Assembly: GCA_937989665.1 (NCBI GenBank)
Contig: CALKRN010000003.1
Location: 124,001 to 188,000, forward strand
Direction: 5' to 3'
DNA: 64,000 bases
From: an uncultured Desulfomicrobiaceae bacterium
GTDB lineage: Bacteria; Desulfobacterota; Desulfovibrionia; Desulfovibrionales; Desulfomicrobiaceae
Part shown: piece by piece, positions 35,514-43,919 of the stretch
Numbering within the stretch: position 1 is the first letter of the stretch
Layout of the letters: each line of letters opens with the position of its first letter
Made by a program: the position numbers and the translations under genes
The notes under the pieces: model-generated
What the model saw: only the letters and a program-made list of their open reading frames with translations
What the model was told of the DNA's origin: nothing
The model's database searches: none

Positions 35514-36286
35514 CAGGGTGCGGCGGCGCCTGGGCCAGATTGGTGGAGCTCAAGGGCTCGCAGGTACTTGTGGAAAGCATAGAAAAAGCCGTGCACCGCC
35601 AGGATGAATCCTGCCCGGCCATCGAGGAACCCGGCGCGCAGAAGATAGATCTTGGCAAAGCGGGCCAGACCGTGGCCCAAGGCCGTAAGCAATGAGGGTC
35701 GAACCCCGCGGGCCACGAGGTCCTGGGCCGCAGTCTGGGTATAGGCATTGATCTTGGCCACATGCTCGGCGAGGTTGGCGTAGGGGTAGTGGAGGATGTC
35801 GCCCCTAAGGCGGCGGGTGGGGCCGTGGGGGCGAAAGCCGTAGTGCGGTGGGTCCACGTGGACCTCGGTGGAGTCGAGACGAAAGACCCGAGGCAGGAGG
35901 TCTGGGTACCAGCCGCTGTGGCGCAAGAATCGGTCAAAATAGAACGAGGCCCGTGGGCAGAGAAAGGCCGCGGTTTCTCCAGGGTCGGTTAGGGCGGTCT
36001 GGATGGAGGCGGAAAGTTCCGGGGAGAGGATTTCGTCTTGATCCAGGGAGACGACCCAGGGGGTGGTGATCTGGGCGAAGGCAAAGCGGAATTGGTCCGC
36101 TGGTCCGGTCCATGGCCGCACCAGGACTCGGGCGCCGCAGGCGGCCGCGATGTCGCGGGTGCGGTCCGTGCTCTCGGAATCCACCACGAGGAGTTCCTGG
36201 CAGAAGGCCAACGAGTGCAGACAGGCCTCTAGGTGGCGCTCTCCGTCCTTGGTGAGCACCAGCCCTGTGGCCGGAAGCTTAGGCAA
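35513..36286 (-). CDS. Family 2 glycosyltransferase (LPS core WaaE/KdtX-like)
   Basis: A GT-A fold transferase of 257 residues that probably adds a hexose to the LPS core. Visible motifs are [32 protein letters not shown] and the metal-binding SLDQDE. The TTG at 36286 is the best start: it has GAGGAG seven bases upstream and overlaps the tmk stop by 8 bases; no ATG exists near the family N-terminus. A C-terminal amphipathic segment ([15 protein letters not shown]) may bind the membrane. The sugar is not known. Confidence 0.8.
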   Translation of the reverse strand: MPKLPATGLVLTKDGERHLEACLHSLAFCQELLVVDSESTDRTRDIAAACGARVLVRPWTGPADQFRFAFAQITTPWVVSLDQDEILSPELSASIQTALTDPGETAAFLCPRASFYFDRFLRHSGWYPDLLPRVFRLDSTEVHVDPPHYGFRPHGPTRRLRGDILHYPYANLAEHVAKINAYTQTAAQDLVARGVRPSLLTALGHGLARFAKIYLLRAGFLDGRAGFILAVHGFFYAFHKYLRALELHQSGPGAAAP

Positions 36287-36911
36287 GGCCGCGCTCTTCC
36301 AGCACGCGCACGATGGTATCGAAGACGGCCTCGGGAGACCCCGAGGCATCCACAACGGCCATGCGCTGGCGGTTTTGGGCAGCAAGGGCTCGGTAGCCTT
36401 CGCGGACCCGCACATGGAAGGCTAGGGATTCAGCCTCGAAGCGCCCTTCTGGGGCGGCTGCGGCCGCTGGGCGACGGGCCTGGGCGCGGGCCAAGGCCAC
36501 TGCGGGCTCAAGGTCAAGGACAATCGTCAGGTCAGGCCATAGCCCATCCACCGCCAGGTGGCAGAGCTCGAAGATTTGGCTCGGGTCCATGCCTCGACCA
36601 TAGCCTTGGTAGACGATGGTGGAGTCGGCAAAGCGGTCGCAGAGGACAAGGCGGCCAGCAGCGAGGGCCGGTCGGATGACAGCTGCCACATGCTGGGCGC
36701 GATCGGCGAGGTAGAGAAAAAGCTCTGCCAGCGGGGTGATGTCAGTCGCCGCTGGATCCAGGAGGATGCGGCGCAGGTCATGACCCAGACGGCTGCCGCC
36801 AGGTTCACGGGTAGCGAGGACATCATAGCCGTGGCGGATAAAATGTTCGGTGAGGAGCTTCAGTTGGGTGGTCTTGCCACAGCCATCGACACCTTCCAGG
36901 GCAAGGAACAT
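36279..36911 (-). CDS. tmk: Thymidylate kinase
   Basis: Phosphorylates dTMP to dTDP; 210 residues. The P-loop [15 protein letters not shown] is at the N-terminus, followed by [39 protein letters not shown] and a lid with Arg/Ala-rich ARAQARR. The ATG at 36911 is set by homology. It is 10 bases after the YhaM-like gene. Confidence 0.94.
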   Translation of the reverse strand: MFLALEGVDGCGKTTQLKLLTEHFIRHGYDVLATREPGGSRLGHDLRRILLDPAATDITPLAELFLYLADRAQHVAAVIRPALAAGRLVLCDRFADSTIVYQGYGRGMDPSQIFELCHLAVDGLWPDLTIVLDLEPAVALARAQARRPAAAAAPEGRFEAESLAFHVRVREGYRALAAQNRQRMAVVDASGSPEAVFDTIVRVLEERGLA

Positions 36912-36921
36912 AGGCTCTCCG

Positions 36922-37890
36922 TTAAGTGGACTTGGGCGTAGGAGTTCGCCAGGGTTGAAAGACAGCACGTCCTAACGCGGGGATACGGTCAGACCAGGTC
37001 CCGGGGGGCAGGCCAGCGAGGGCGGCGTGGACTGTGGCGATTTTGGCGTCCAAGTTATCGGCAAAGTGGAGGATAAAGGCCTCTACGGTCATGGGGGCGC
37101 GTGGGGCGCCGAATTCTGGTTGGCCGTGATGGCTCACGACGAGATGGCGCAGGTGGAGGGCCAGGGACTCGGGGAGTTCTGGTACTTGGGCAAGGAAGCG
37201 GTCCAGAAGTTCCATACTCACGATGAGGTGGCCGATGAGTTTGCCAGTGTCGGTGTAGTCGCGCTCCAGGCCATTGGAGAGCTCCCAGGCCTTGCCAACG
37301 TCATGGAAGAGGCTGGCGACGAGCAGGATTTCTCCATCTGCCGCATAGAGGGAGCAGATGGCCTGGGTGAGGCGCATGACCGCCAAGGTGTGCTCAAGGA
37401 GCCCGCCGCTGTACGCGTGGTGGACCGTCTTGGCCCCAGGGGCATAGAGGAGGGCGTTGCGCACGTGTGGGTCATGAAGAACGAGGGAGCAGAGCTTGCG
37501 CCAGGGCTCGTAGGAAAGGCTGGTGTTGAGGAGGGCCTCCATTTGAGCGAGGAGCTCGCCGGGCGGAGTGGCACTTGTCGGCACAAAGGGCGAGAGATCG
37601 AGGCCATTGGGGTCGAGGAGGGCCACAGAGGTAATGTTGATTTGGGTTTGGCCATTATAGGCCGTCACCGTCCCTTCCACCCGGGCGATGGCCCCAGCGG
37701 GGATGTCCGAAACTCCGAGGCTGGCAGGCGCCCAGATACGGCCTTCCATCTGGCCGCTGGTGTCCATGAGGGTGAGCTGCCAGTAGGGGCCATTTTTGGC
37801 CTCCCGGCGTTGAGCCGCAGCCACGGCAAAGACATCGGCCACCTGGGCACCCAGGGTGAGGTCGCGGAGATAGGTTTGTTTTGGGGTCAT
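36922..37890 (-). CDS. OB-fold/HD-domain 3'-5' exoribonuclease (YhaM-like)
   Basis: A 322-residue protein. Residues 1-95 form an OB fold ([38 protein letters not shown]). Residues about 145-300 are an HD hydrolase with [16 protein letters not shown], the metal pair in LFHDVGK and later [11 protein letters not shown]. This is the layout of YhaM/CbfA exoribonucleases. It is the first gene of the leftward group yhaM-like, tmk, GT2, sdaA. Confidence 0.88.
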   Translation of the reverse strand: MTPKQTYLRDLTLGAQVADVFAVAAAQRREAKNGPYWQLTLMDTSGQMEGRIWAPASLGVSDIPAGAIARVEGTVTAYNGQTQINITSVALLDPNGLDLSPFVPTSATPPGELLAQMEALLNTSLSYEPWRKLCSLVLHDPHVRNALLYAPGAKTVHHAYSGGLLEHTLAVMRLTQAICSLYAADGEILLVASLFHDVGKAWELSNGLERDYTDTGKLIGHLIVSMELLDRFLAQVPELPESLALHLRHLVVSHHGQPEFGAPRAPMTVEAFILHFADNLDAKIATVHAALAGLPPGTWSDRIPALGRAVFQPWRTPTPKST

Positions 37891-38339
37891 ATGAAGTTGC
37901 TATCTTTCGGTGACTGGCTTAGGTGAGGGCGAACCCACTCCCCCGAAGGATCATGGTGGTTGCCAAATTCGCGGGCCGGGGAACGGACACCCTTTCTTGG
38001 TCCAAATCCCTGGTCCTTGCAAGCGGGGGAAGGTCCAGTCCCGCGCTAGCAGAAGGAGGGCCAATCCTTCGCACGCACGGGCCTGGGGGTGGCAAGGTCT
38101 GGGGCGCAACTGTCTCTGGCTCCAGGCGAGGAGCGGCCCAATCCCGTATGCGGGAGGCAAAGTGGACGTGGCTGGGGCGCTAGCGGTGCGCCGCTGCGAG
38201 AAAGGCCTGCAAAGGGGCAAAATCGAGGCAGGGAAATGGCTCCTCGGTCATGTCCCAAGGGCATCGCGCAGGGGAAGAGCGGCCGAAGTGGGGTGAGCAT
38301 TGTGGGCGCGGGGTCATCCCCGCCGGTGGAGGGAACGCT
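37891..38339. other. Divergent spacer between yhaM-like and kor operons
   Basis: These 449 bases should hold promoters for both directions. I see no convincing -35/-10 pair, sigma-54 site or ORF. The GGAGGG ribosome site of korD is at 38328-38333. Confidence 0.5.
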
Positions 38340-38627
38340 GTGGCCGGAAAACGAGGACGAGGCCAGACCGTGGTGCACATTTATCCCGATTGGTGCAAAG
38401 GGTGCGGTATTTGCGTCTCCTTTTGTCCTGCCGGGGTGTTCGCCATGGGGCCGCACGGCAAGGCCGTGGTGGTACGGGAAGAGATGTGTGTGGATTGCGG
38501 GTTTTGCGAACTCCATTGCCCGGACTTTGCGGTTTCGGTGACCCCGCGGGGGCAGCGAGGGATGGAGGGCGAGTCCAGGAGCGAGGAAGGAGAGACCACC
38601 AATGGCAAGCAAGAAGCGGGCGCGTAA
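38340..38627 (+). CDS. korD: 2-oxoacid:ferredoxin oxidoreductase, ferredoxin (delta) subunit
   Basis: A 95-residue 2x[4Fe-4S] ferredoxin subunit that passes electrons out of the Kor complex. The two clusters are bound by CKGCGICVSFCP and CVDCGFCELHCP. The GTG at 38340 is used because GGAGGG precedes it by six bases and no closer ATG fits; the N-terminus is otherwise ragged. It overlaps korA by 26 bases. Confidence 0.88.
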   Translation: MAGKRGRGQTVVHIYPDWCKGCGICVSFCPAGVFAMGPHGKAVVVREEMCVDCGFCELHCPDFAVSVTPRGQRGMEGESRSEEGETTNGKQEAGA

Positions 38628-39750
38628 CGAGATTTTTGCCCAAGGCAATGACGCTGTCGTGGAAGGGGCCCTGTTGGCGGGGTGCACCTTTTTTGCTGGC
38701 TATCCCATTACCCCGTCGACAGAGATTGCCGAAGGCATGGCCGCCCGGTTGCCCCTTGTGCCCGAGGGGGTCTTCATCCAGATGGAAGATGAGATTGCAA
38801 GCCTGGGTGCTGCCATCGGCGCGTCGCTGGCAGGGCGCAAGGCCATGACCGCCACGTCGGGGCCAGGCTTTTCCCTCATGCAGGAACACATCGGCTATGC
38901 CTGCATGGTGGAGGCGCCGGTGGTCATCGTCAATGTCATGCGTGGTGGGCCAAGTACCGGGTTGCCCACAAGCCCGGCGCAGGGGGACGTGCAGCAGGCG
39001 CGCTGGGGGACCCATGGTGACCACCCCATTATCGTGCTCTCGGCAAGTAATGTGCAAGAATGCCTCGAAATGACAGTCGTGGCCTTCAATTTTGCTGAGA
39101 AATACCGCACGCCAGTCATTCTGCTGCTCGACGAGGTCACCGCCCATACCCGCGAACGGCTCACCGTGCCAGAGTCTGGGGCTTTGGAGATCTTCAATCG
39201 GGTGACTCCTTCCATGCCGCCGGAGTGGTTCGTCCCCTATGAAGACGGCTTGCGAGGGGTGCCGCCCATGCCGGCCATTGGTTCGGGGTATCGCTATCAC
39301 GTCACTGGCCTCACCCACGACAAAAATGGATTCCCCACCTCGCGGCCGGAGGAAATTCAGGCCCTCATCCTGCGGCTGTTTCGGAAGATCGACCAGTTTT
39401 TTTACGACATCCAGATCACCGAAGGCTATGCACTGGAAGACGCCGAGGTGGCGGTGGTGGCGTACGGTTCTGTGGCCCGGTCGGCGCGTTTGGCCGTGGA
39501 TTTGGCCCGGCAGCAAGGAGCGCGGGCGGGGTTGCTCCATCTCAAGACCCTGTTTCCTTTCCCCCGTCCGGCAGTGGAGGAGGTGCTGCGGCGCTGCCAT
39601 ACGGTCGTGGTCCCAGAGATGAACATGGGGCAGATTTCCCGCGAAGTGAAGCGCGTCAACGCCGGCCCGGCCAAGGTGCGCACCGTCAACCGCATCGATG
39701 GCCAGATCATCACCCCTCAGGAAATCCTCAAGCCCCTTGTGCGAGGCTGA
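38602..39750 (+). CDS. korA: 2-oxoacid:ferredoxin oxidoreductase alpha subunit
   Basis: A 382-residue subunit with transketolase-pyrimidine and C-terminal domains. Recognisable parts are GCTFFAGYPITPSTEIAE, QMEDEIASLGAAIGASLAG, TATSGPGFSLMQEHIGYA, MRGGPSTGLPTSPAQGDVQQ and AYGSVARSARLAV. With KorB it decarboxylates 2-oxoglutarate (or a related 2-oxoacid) and reduces ferredoxin, supporting the incomplete TCA route of sulfate reducers. Substrate preference between KGOR and VOR types cannot be settled from sequence alone. Confidence 0.92.
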   Translation: MASKKRARNEIFAQGNDAVVEGALLAGCTFFAGYPITPSTEIAEGMAARLPLVPEGVFIQMEDEIASLGAAIGASLAGRKAMTATSGPGFSLMQEHIGYACMVEAPVVIVNVMRGGPSTGLPTSPAQGDVQQARWGTHGDHPIIVLSASNVQECLEMTVVAFNFAEKYRTPVILLLDEVTAHTRERLTVPESGALEIFNRVTPSMPPEWFVPYEDGLRGVPPMPAIGSGYRYHVTGLTHDKNGFPTSRPEEIQALILRLFRKIDQFFYDIQITEGYALEDAEVAVVAYGSVARSARLAVDLARQQGARAGLLHLKTLFPFPRPAVEEVLRRCHTVVVPEMNMGQISREVKRVNAGPAKVRTVNRIDGQIITPQEILKPLVRG

Positions 39751-39751
39751 T

Positions 39752-40600
39752 ATGGCCACTGTAACGGAACGTATCCACGAGTATCTTCGGCATAACAAAA
39801 AGTTTCCCCATGTCCTGTGCCCGGGGTGTGGGCACGGCATTGTGCTGGGGTCCATGATCCGCTCGGTCCATGCCCTGGGCTTGTCCAAAGACGATGTCGT
39901 TCTCGTCGCCGGCATTGGCTGCTCGGGTCGGGTAGCGGTGTATGTGGACTTCAACACGGTCCATACCTGCCATGGTCGGGCCCTCACCGTGGCCACGGGC
40001 ATCAAGCTCGCCAATCCCCGCCTCAAGGTCCTCACCGTCATGGGTGATGGCGATGCCCTGGCCATTGGAGGGAATCATTTTATTCACGCGGTCCGCCGCA
40101 ACATCGGTGTCACTGCCCTTGTGCTGAACAATTCCATCTACGGCATGACAGGCGGTCAGGTCTCGCCCACTTCGCCGTGTGGTACAACCACCACAACGAC
40201 GCCCTTGGGCCAGCTTGAACGTCCTTTTGATGTTGTGGAACTGGGGTTGGCCTGTGGGGCAGGATACGTGGCGCGGGCCACGTCCATGCATGCGCTGCTC
40301 TTGGATCGGCTGCTCCAGGAGGCCCTCTCTCGGCCAGGGTTCTGTCTGGTGGAGGTCATCAGCCCCTGTCCTACTCAATATGGCCGCAAAAACGGTTTTA
40401 AGACCGCGGTGGAGATGTACCGTTGGTGCAAGGAGCGGGCCGTGCAGCGGGATCGCTGGGATACCCTCTCCAAGGAGCGGCAGGCCGAGTCCTTCCCCAT
40501 TGGCGTGTTTCGTGATGCCACCCAAGCGGGGTTCGAAGAACGCTACTATGCCGCCTGTGCGGCGGCGCAGGAGAAACGCCCATGCCCGCCTGGCAAGTAA
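39752..40600 (+). CDS. korB: 2-oxoacid:ferredoxin oxidoreductase beta subunit (TPP-binding)
   Basis: A 282-residue TPP-binding subunit. The CPGCGHGIVLGSMIRSVHAL block, GIGCSGRVAVYVDFNTVHTC, the TPP motif VMGDGDALAIGGNHFIHAVR and LNNSIYGMTGGQVSPTSP are typical. A six-Thr run follows where homologues have the Thr/Ser-rich SPTTP loop. The ATG at 39752 is one base after the korA stop. It overlaps the gamma subunit by 19 bases. Confidence 0.93.
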   Translation: MATVTERIHEYLRHNKKFPHVLCPGCGHGIVLGSMIRSVHALGLSKDDVVLVAGIGCSGRVAVYVDFNTVHTCHGRALTVATGIKLANPRLKVLTVMGDGDALAIGGNHFIHAVRRNIGVTALVLNNSIYGMTGGQVSPTSPCGTTTTTTPLGQLERPFDVVELGLACGAGYVARATSMHALLLDRLLQEALSRPGFCLVEVISPCPTQYGRKNGFKTAVEMYRWCKERAVQRDRWDTLSKERQAESFPIGVFRDATQAGFEERYYAACAAAQEKRPCPPGK

Positions 40601-41163
40601 ATCGCTTGGAGATCCGGATTTCGGGATTGGGAGGCCAAGGGGTCATCACCTTGGGGCGTATCCTAGGCCAGACCTTGGCCCTGGAGCACGGCTACCATGT
40701 GGCCCAGACCCAGAGCTATGGCCCCGAGGCCCGCGGAGGGGCGAGCCGTGCGGACGTCGTCGTGAGCTCCTCGCCCATCAGCTATCCCAAGCCCATGAGC
40801 CTTGATCTCCTTGTGGCCCTGAGCCAAGAGGCCTGCAATCAGTACTACCGCGACCTCAAAGCCGAAGGCCAGCTCCTTGTGGATACTACCTTGGTCTCCC
40901 AGACCCCCTCCAATCGGTTTTGGGGCCTGCCGTTTACCGCGTTGGCGACAGACAAGCTCGGCGCGGCGCAGGCCATGAACATGGTGGTACTTGGGGCGCT
41001 GACGCATTTTGTACCCCTGCTCACTCCCAAAGCCGTGAAGACAACGGTGGCGCAGGTGCTGCCGGCCAAGATCGTGGAACTCAACCTCAAGGCTGTGGAG
41101 TTAGGGTATTCTCGGGCCAAGAAGGCCTATGCGGAGGCACGGAGCCAATGGACATTCTCCTGA
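40582..41163 (+). CDS. korC: 2-oxoacid:ferredoxin oxidoreductase gamma subunit
   Basis: A 193-residue gamma-domain protein starting with RISGLGGQGVITLGRILGQT and continuing [20 protein letters not shown] and VVLGALTHFVPLL. These are characteristic of the CoA-interacting gamma subunit. It completes the four-gene set D-A-B-C. It overlaps korB by 19 bases and surE by 16. Confidence 0.92.
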   Translation: MPAWQVNRLEIRISGLGGQGVITLGRILGQTLALEHGYHVAQTQSYGPEARGGASRADVVVSSSPISYPKPMSLDLLVALSQEACNQYYRDLKAEGQLLVDTTLVSQTPSNRFWGLPFTALATDKLGAAQAMNMVVLGALTHFVPLLTPKAVKTTVAQVLPAKIVELNLKAVELGYSRAKKAYAEARSQWTFS

Positions 41164-41912
41164 CCAATGATGATGGCATCAATGCTGTGGGCCTCCGGGC
41201 CTTGTACGACGTCTTTCGGGATGCCGGGTATACGGTCCATGTGGTGGCCCCGGTGACAGAACAGAGTGCGGTGGGACATGCCATTACCTTGTTTTCGCCC
41301 TTGCGTGTGGTGGAGGTGCGGGAGGTCGGATTTGAGGGCCTTGGGGTGGTGGGCACGCCAGCAGATTGCGTCAAACTCGCGGTGCATCATCTCTTGCCAC
41401 GCCGGCCGGACCTGCTGGTCTCGGGCATCAATGCCGGCGCCAACGTGGGCGTGGACGTCCTCTATTCGGGGACGGTCTCTGCGGCCACCGAGGGGGCACT
41501 GGCTGGTATCCATGCCCTGGCCGTGTCGGTGGACGACTTTCGGCCTGTGGACCTCGCCGCGCAAGCCGCTTGGACCGTGCGCTTCATTGCCGATTTCCCC
41601 TGGTCGTCTGTTCCTCCGCTTACGGTCTTTAACCTCAACTTTCCGGCGGGCTCGTTGCCGGAGCCGGCGCGGGTTCATGTGTGTCCCCAGACCAGCGCCA
41701 CCTACCGTGATTGGTACATCGAGCGTGCCGATCCCCGGGGTCGTCCGTACTATTGGCTAGGCGGGGTCATCCCCGAGGAATTGGTGCAACCGGGAACGGA
41801 TCGAGCGCTGCTCTCCCAGGGATGCATCACCCTTACCCCCCTGACCTTTGATTTGACCCATTGGGCGTTTATGAACGTTCTGCGCGATACCGTGCCGCAA
41901 CCCGAGTTCTAA
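41148..41912 (+). CDS. surE: 5'-nucleotidase SurE
   Basis: Metal-dependent phosphatase acting on 5'/3' nucleoside monophosphates; 254 residues. The N-terminal metal site DILLTNDDGINAVGLRAL is present, then AVGHAITLFSPLRV, GTPADCVKLAVHHLL and SGINAGANVGVDVLYSGTVS. The ATG at 41148 lies inside korC, so the two are coupled. It precedes the fba-gap pair. Confidence 0.94.
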   Translation: MDILLTNDDGINAVGLRALYDVFRDAGYTVHVVAPVTEQSAVGHAITLFSPLRVVEVREVGFEGLGVVGTPADCVKLAVHHLLPRRPDLLVSGINAGANVGVDVLYSGTVSAATEGALAGIHALAVSVDDFRPVDLAAQAAWTVRFIADFPWSSVPPLTVFNLNFPAGSLPEPARVHVCPQTSATYRDWYIERADPRGRPYYWLGGVIPEELVQPGTDRALLSQGCITLTPLTFDLTHWAFMNVLRDTVPQPEF

Positions 41913-41935
41913 CCCCAAGCATCAAGGAGGAGACC

Positions 41936-42859
41936 ATGCCCCTGACCACCCCAAAGGAAATGTTCGCCCGGGCTTATGCCGAGGGCTTTGCCATTGGCGG
42001 ATTCAACGTCAACAACATGGAGATCGTCCAAGGCATCATGGAGGCTGGGGCGCTCGAGAAATCCCCGCTCATTCTCCAGGTGTCGGCTGGAGCCCGAAAA
42101 TATGCCGGCCAGACGTATATCATCAAATTGGTGGAAGCGGCATTGGCCACCACAGACCTGCCGGTGGTGCTCCACCTCGATCATGGCCAGAATTTCGAGA
42201 TCTGCAAGGAGGTCATCGACGGTGGCTTTTCCTCGGTGATGATCGATGGTTCCCATTTGCCTTACGAAGAGAACATTGCCTTGACCAAGCGGGTGGTGGA
42301 GTATGCTCATGATCGCGGGGTGTGGGTAGAGGCGGAGTTGGGGCGTTTGGCTGGCGTGGAAGATGACGTCCAGGCCGCGGAGAGCATCTACACGGACCCA
42401 GACCAGGCGGCGGAGTTCGTCGGTCGCACCGGCTGCGATTCCTTGGCCATTGCCATTGGTACGAGCCATGGGGCGTATAAGTTCAGCGGTGAGGCGCGGC
42501 TTGATTTTGATCGTCTAGAAAAAATTGGCCGGCTCCTTCCAGGCTTTCCCATCGTCCTTCATGGGGCCTCGTCGGTGCCGCAGGAATTTGTGGACATGGC
42601 CAACGCCTATGGGGCGCAGATTAGCGGAGCGAAAGGGGTGCCCGAGGCGCTCTTGCGCAAGGCGGCCCGCATGGCGGTCTGTAAGATCAATATCGACACC
42701 GATCTTCGCCTCGCCATGACGGCTACGATCCGGAAGTATTTTGCTGAGCATCCGGATCACTTTGATCCACGGCAGTATCTCAGTGCGGCCCGGGATGCCG
42801 TGCGGGAGATGGTGCGGCATAAGATCCGCAATGTGTTGGGTTCCAGCAATACGATTTAA
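41936..42859 (+). CDS. fba: Class II fructose-bisphosphate aldolase
   Basis: Zinc aldolase that interconverts fructose-1,6-bisphosphate and triose phosphates; 307 residues. Typical blocks are GGFNVNNMEIVQGIMEAG, VVLHLDHGQNFE with zinc ligands, SVMIDGSHLPYEENI, WVEAELGRLAG, AIAIGTSHGAYKF and PIVLHGASSVPQEF. The ATG at 41936 follows AAGGAGGAGACC. It is 20 bases upstream of gap, giving two adjacent glycolytic steps. Confidence 0.95.
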   Translation: MPLTTPKEMFARAYAEGFAIGGFNVNNMEIVQGIMEAGALEKSPLILQVSAGARKYAGQTYIIKLVEAALATTDLPVVLHLDHGQNFEICKEVIDGGFSSVMIDGSHLPYEENIALTKRVVEYAHDRGVWVEAELGRLAGVEDDVQAAESIYTDPDQAAEFVGRTGCDSLAIAIGTSHGAYKFSGEARLDFDRLEKIGRLLPGFPIVLHGASSVPQEFVDMANAYGAQISGAKGVPEALLRKAARMAVCKINIDTDLRLAMTATIRKYFAEHPDHFDPRQYLSAARDAVREMVRHKIRNVLGSSNTI

Positions 42860-42879
42860 ATTTGGCAAGGAGAGAAGAT

Positions 42880-43878
42880 ATGGGCGTCACCATTGCGCTC
42901 AATGGTTTTGGCCGCATTGGTCGGTATTGTACCCGGCTTTTCGCGCATCGAGAGGACCTCGCCATCGTGGCCATCAATGCCCGTGGTGATAATGCCACCC
43001 TGGCCCATCTGCTGCAATACGATTCGGTCCATGGGCGCTTTGCCGGCGAGGTGACGGCTACCGACGAGGGCCTGGCGGTGAACGGTCGCCACATTCGGGT
43101 GACCCGCAATGCCCCTGATGCCTGGGATTGGGCCGCGGTGGGGGCGGACATTGTCATTGAAAATACCGGCAAGTTCACCGATCGGGAAAGTTGTGAGCGG
43201 CATCTTGCCTGTGGGGCAAAGAAAGTCATTGTCTCGGCCCCGGCGAAGAATCCTGACATCACCATCGTGATGGGAGTCAACGATAATCTGCTTGCTCCCG
43301 AGCACCGCATCATCTCCAATGCTTCATGTACGACCAACTGCCTTGCTCCGGTGGCGAAGGTCCTCCACGAGACCTTTGGCATTAAGCATGGGCTCATGAC
43401 CACGGTGCATTCCTACACCATGGATCAGCGCATCCTTGATGGATCGCACAAAGACTTGCGCCGGGCGCGTGCTGGAGCCATGAATTTGGTGCCCACTACC
43501 ACGGGCGCGGCCAAGGCCGTGGCCTTGGTCCTGCCTGAGCTCAAGGGCAAATTGGATGGGATGGCGGTGCGAGTGCCCACACCCAATGTCTCCATGGTGG
43601 ACCTTGTCGTAGAGGTGGAGCGGCCCACCACGAAGGAAGAGGTCAATGCGGCCCTTAAGGCCGCGGCGGCCGGGCCAGAGGGTGGTCCCATGGGGTTTAG
43701 CGAAGTACCGCTCGTGTCCACCGACTTTGTGGGCAGCCCTTATGGCGGGGTGGTGGACGCCCTGTGTACTGCGGTCATGGATGGCACCATGGTCAAGGTG
43801 GTGGCCTGGTACGATAACGAGGCCGGCTTTACGCACCAGCTCGTCCGTCTTGTCGCCAAAGTGGCTGCCTTCTGCTAA
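42880..43878 (+). CDS. gap: Glyceraldehyde-3-phosphate dehydrogenase, type I
   Basis: NAD-dependent dehydrogenase of 332 residues. The Rossmann start is IALNGFGRIGRYCTRLFAHR, the catalytic Cys is in SNASCTTNCLAPVAKVLHE, and the phosphate site follows (TTVHSYTMDQRILDG; RARAGAMNLVPTTTGAAKAV). The C-terminus WYDNEAGFTHQLVRLV is complete. The ATG at 42880 follows AAGGAGAGAAG. Confidence 0.96.
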   Translation: MGVTIALNGFGRIGRYCTRLFAHREDLAIVAINARGDNATLAHLLQYDSVHGRFAGEVTATDEGLAVNGRHIRVTRNAPDAWDWAAVGADIVIENTGKFTDRESCERHLACGAKKVIVSAPAKNPDITIVMGVNDNLLAPEHRIISNASCTTNCLAPVAKVLHETFGIKHGLMTTVHSYTMDQRILDGSHKDLRRARAGAMNLVPTTTGAAKAVALVLPELKGKLDGMAVRVPTPNVSMVDLVVEVERPTTKEEVNAALKAAAAGPEGGPMGFSEVPLVSTDFVGSPYGGVVDALCTAVMDGTMVKVVAWYDNEAGFTHQLVRLVAKVAAFC

Positions 43879-43886
43879 CCCGTTGT

Positions 43887-43912
43887 GGCGGGCCTCCTTG
43901 GCCCGCCTTCTT
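43887..43912 (+). terminator. Probable intrinsic terminator after gap
   Basis: GGCGGGCC (43887-43894) pairs with GGCCCGCC (43900-43907), followed by TTCTT. The T tract is short. It ends eight bases before the dnaE start, so some readthrough is likely. Confidence 0.55.
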
Positions 43913-43919
43913 GGTGTCC

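Noticed and set aside
40180-40205. Six-threonine run in KorB as a repeat expansion
   Set aside because: It falls in a Thr/Ser-rich loop that is normal for this subunit, and the surrounding sequence is intact.
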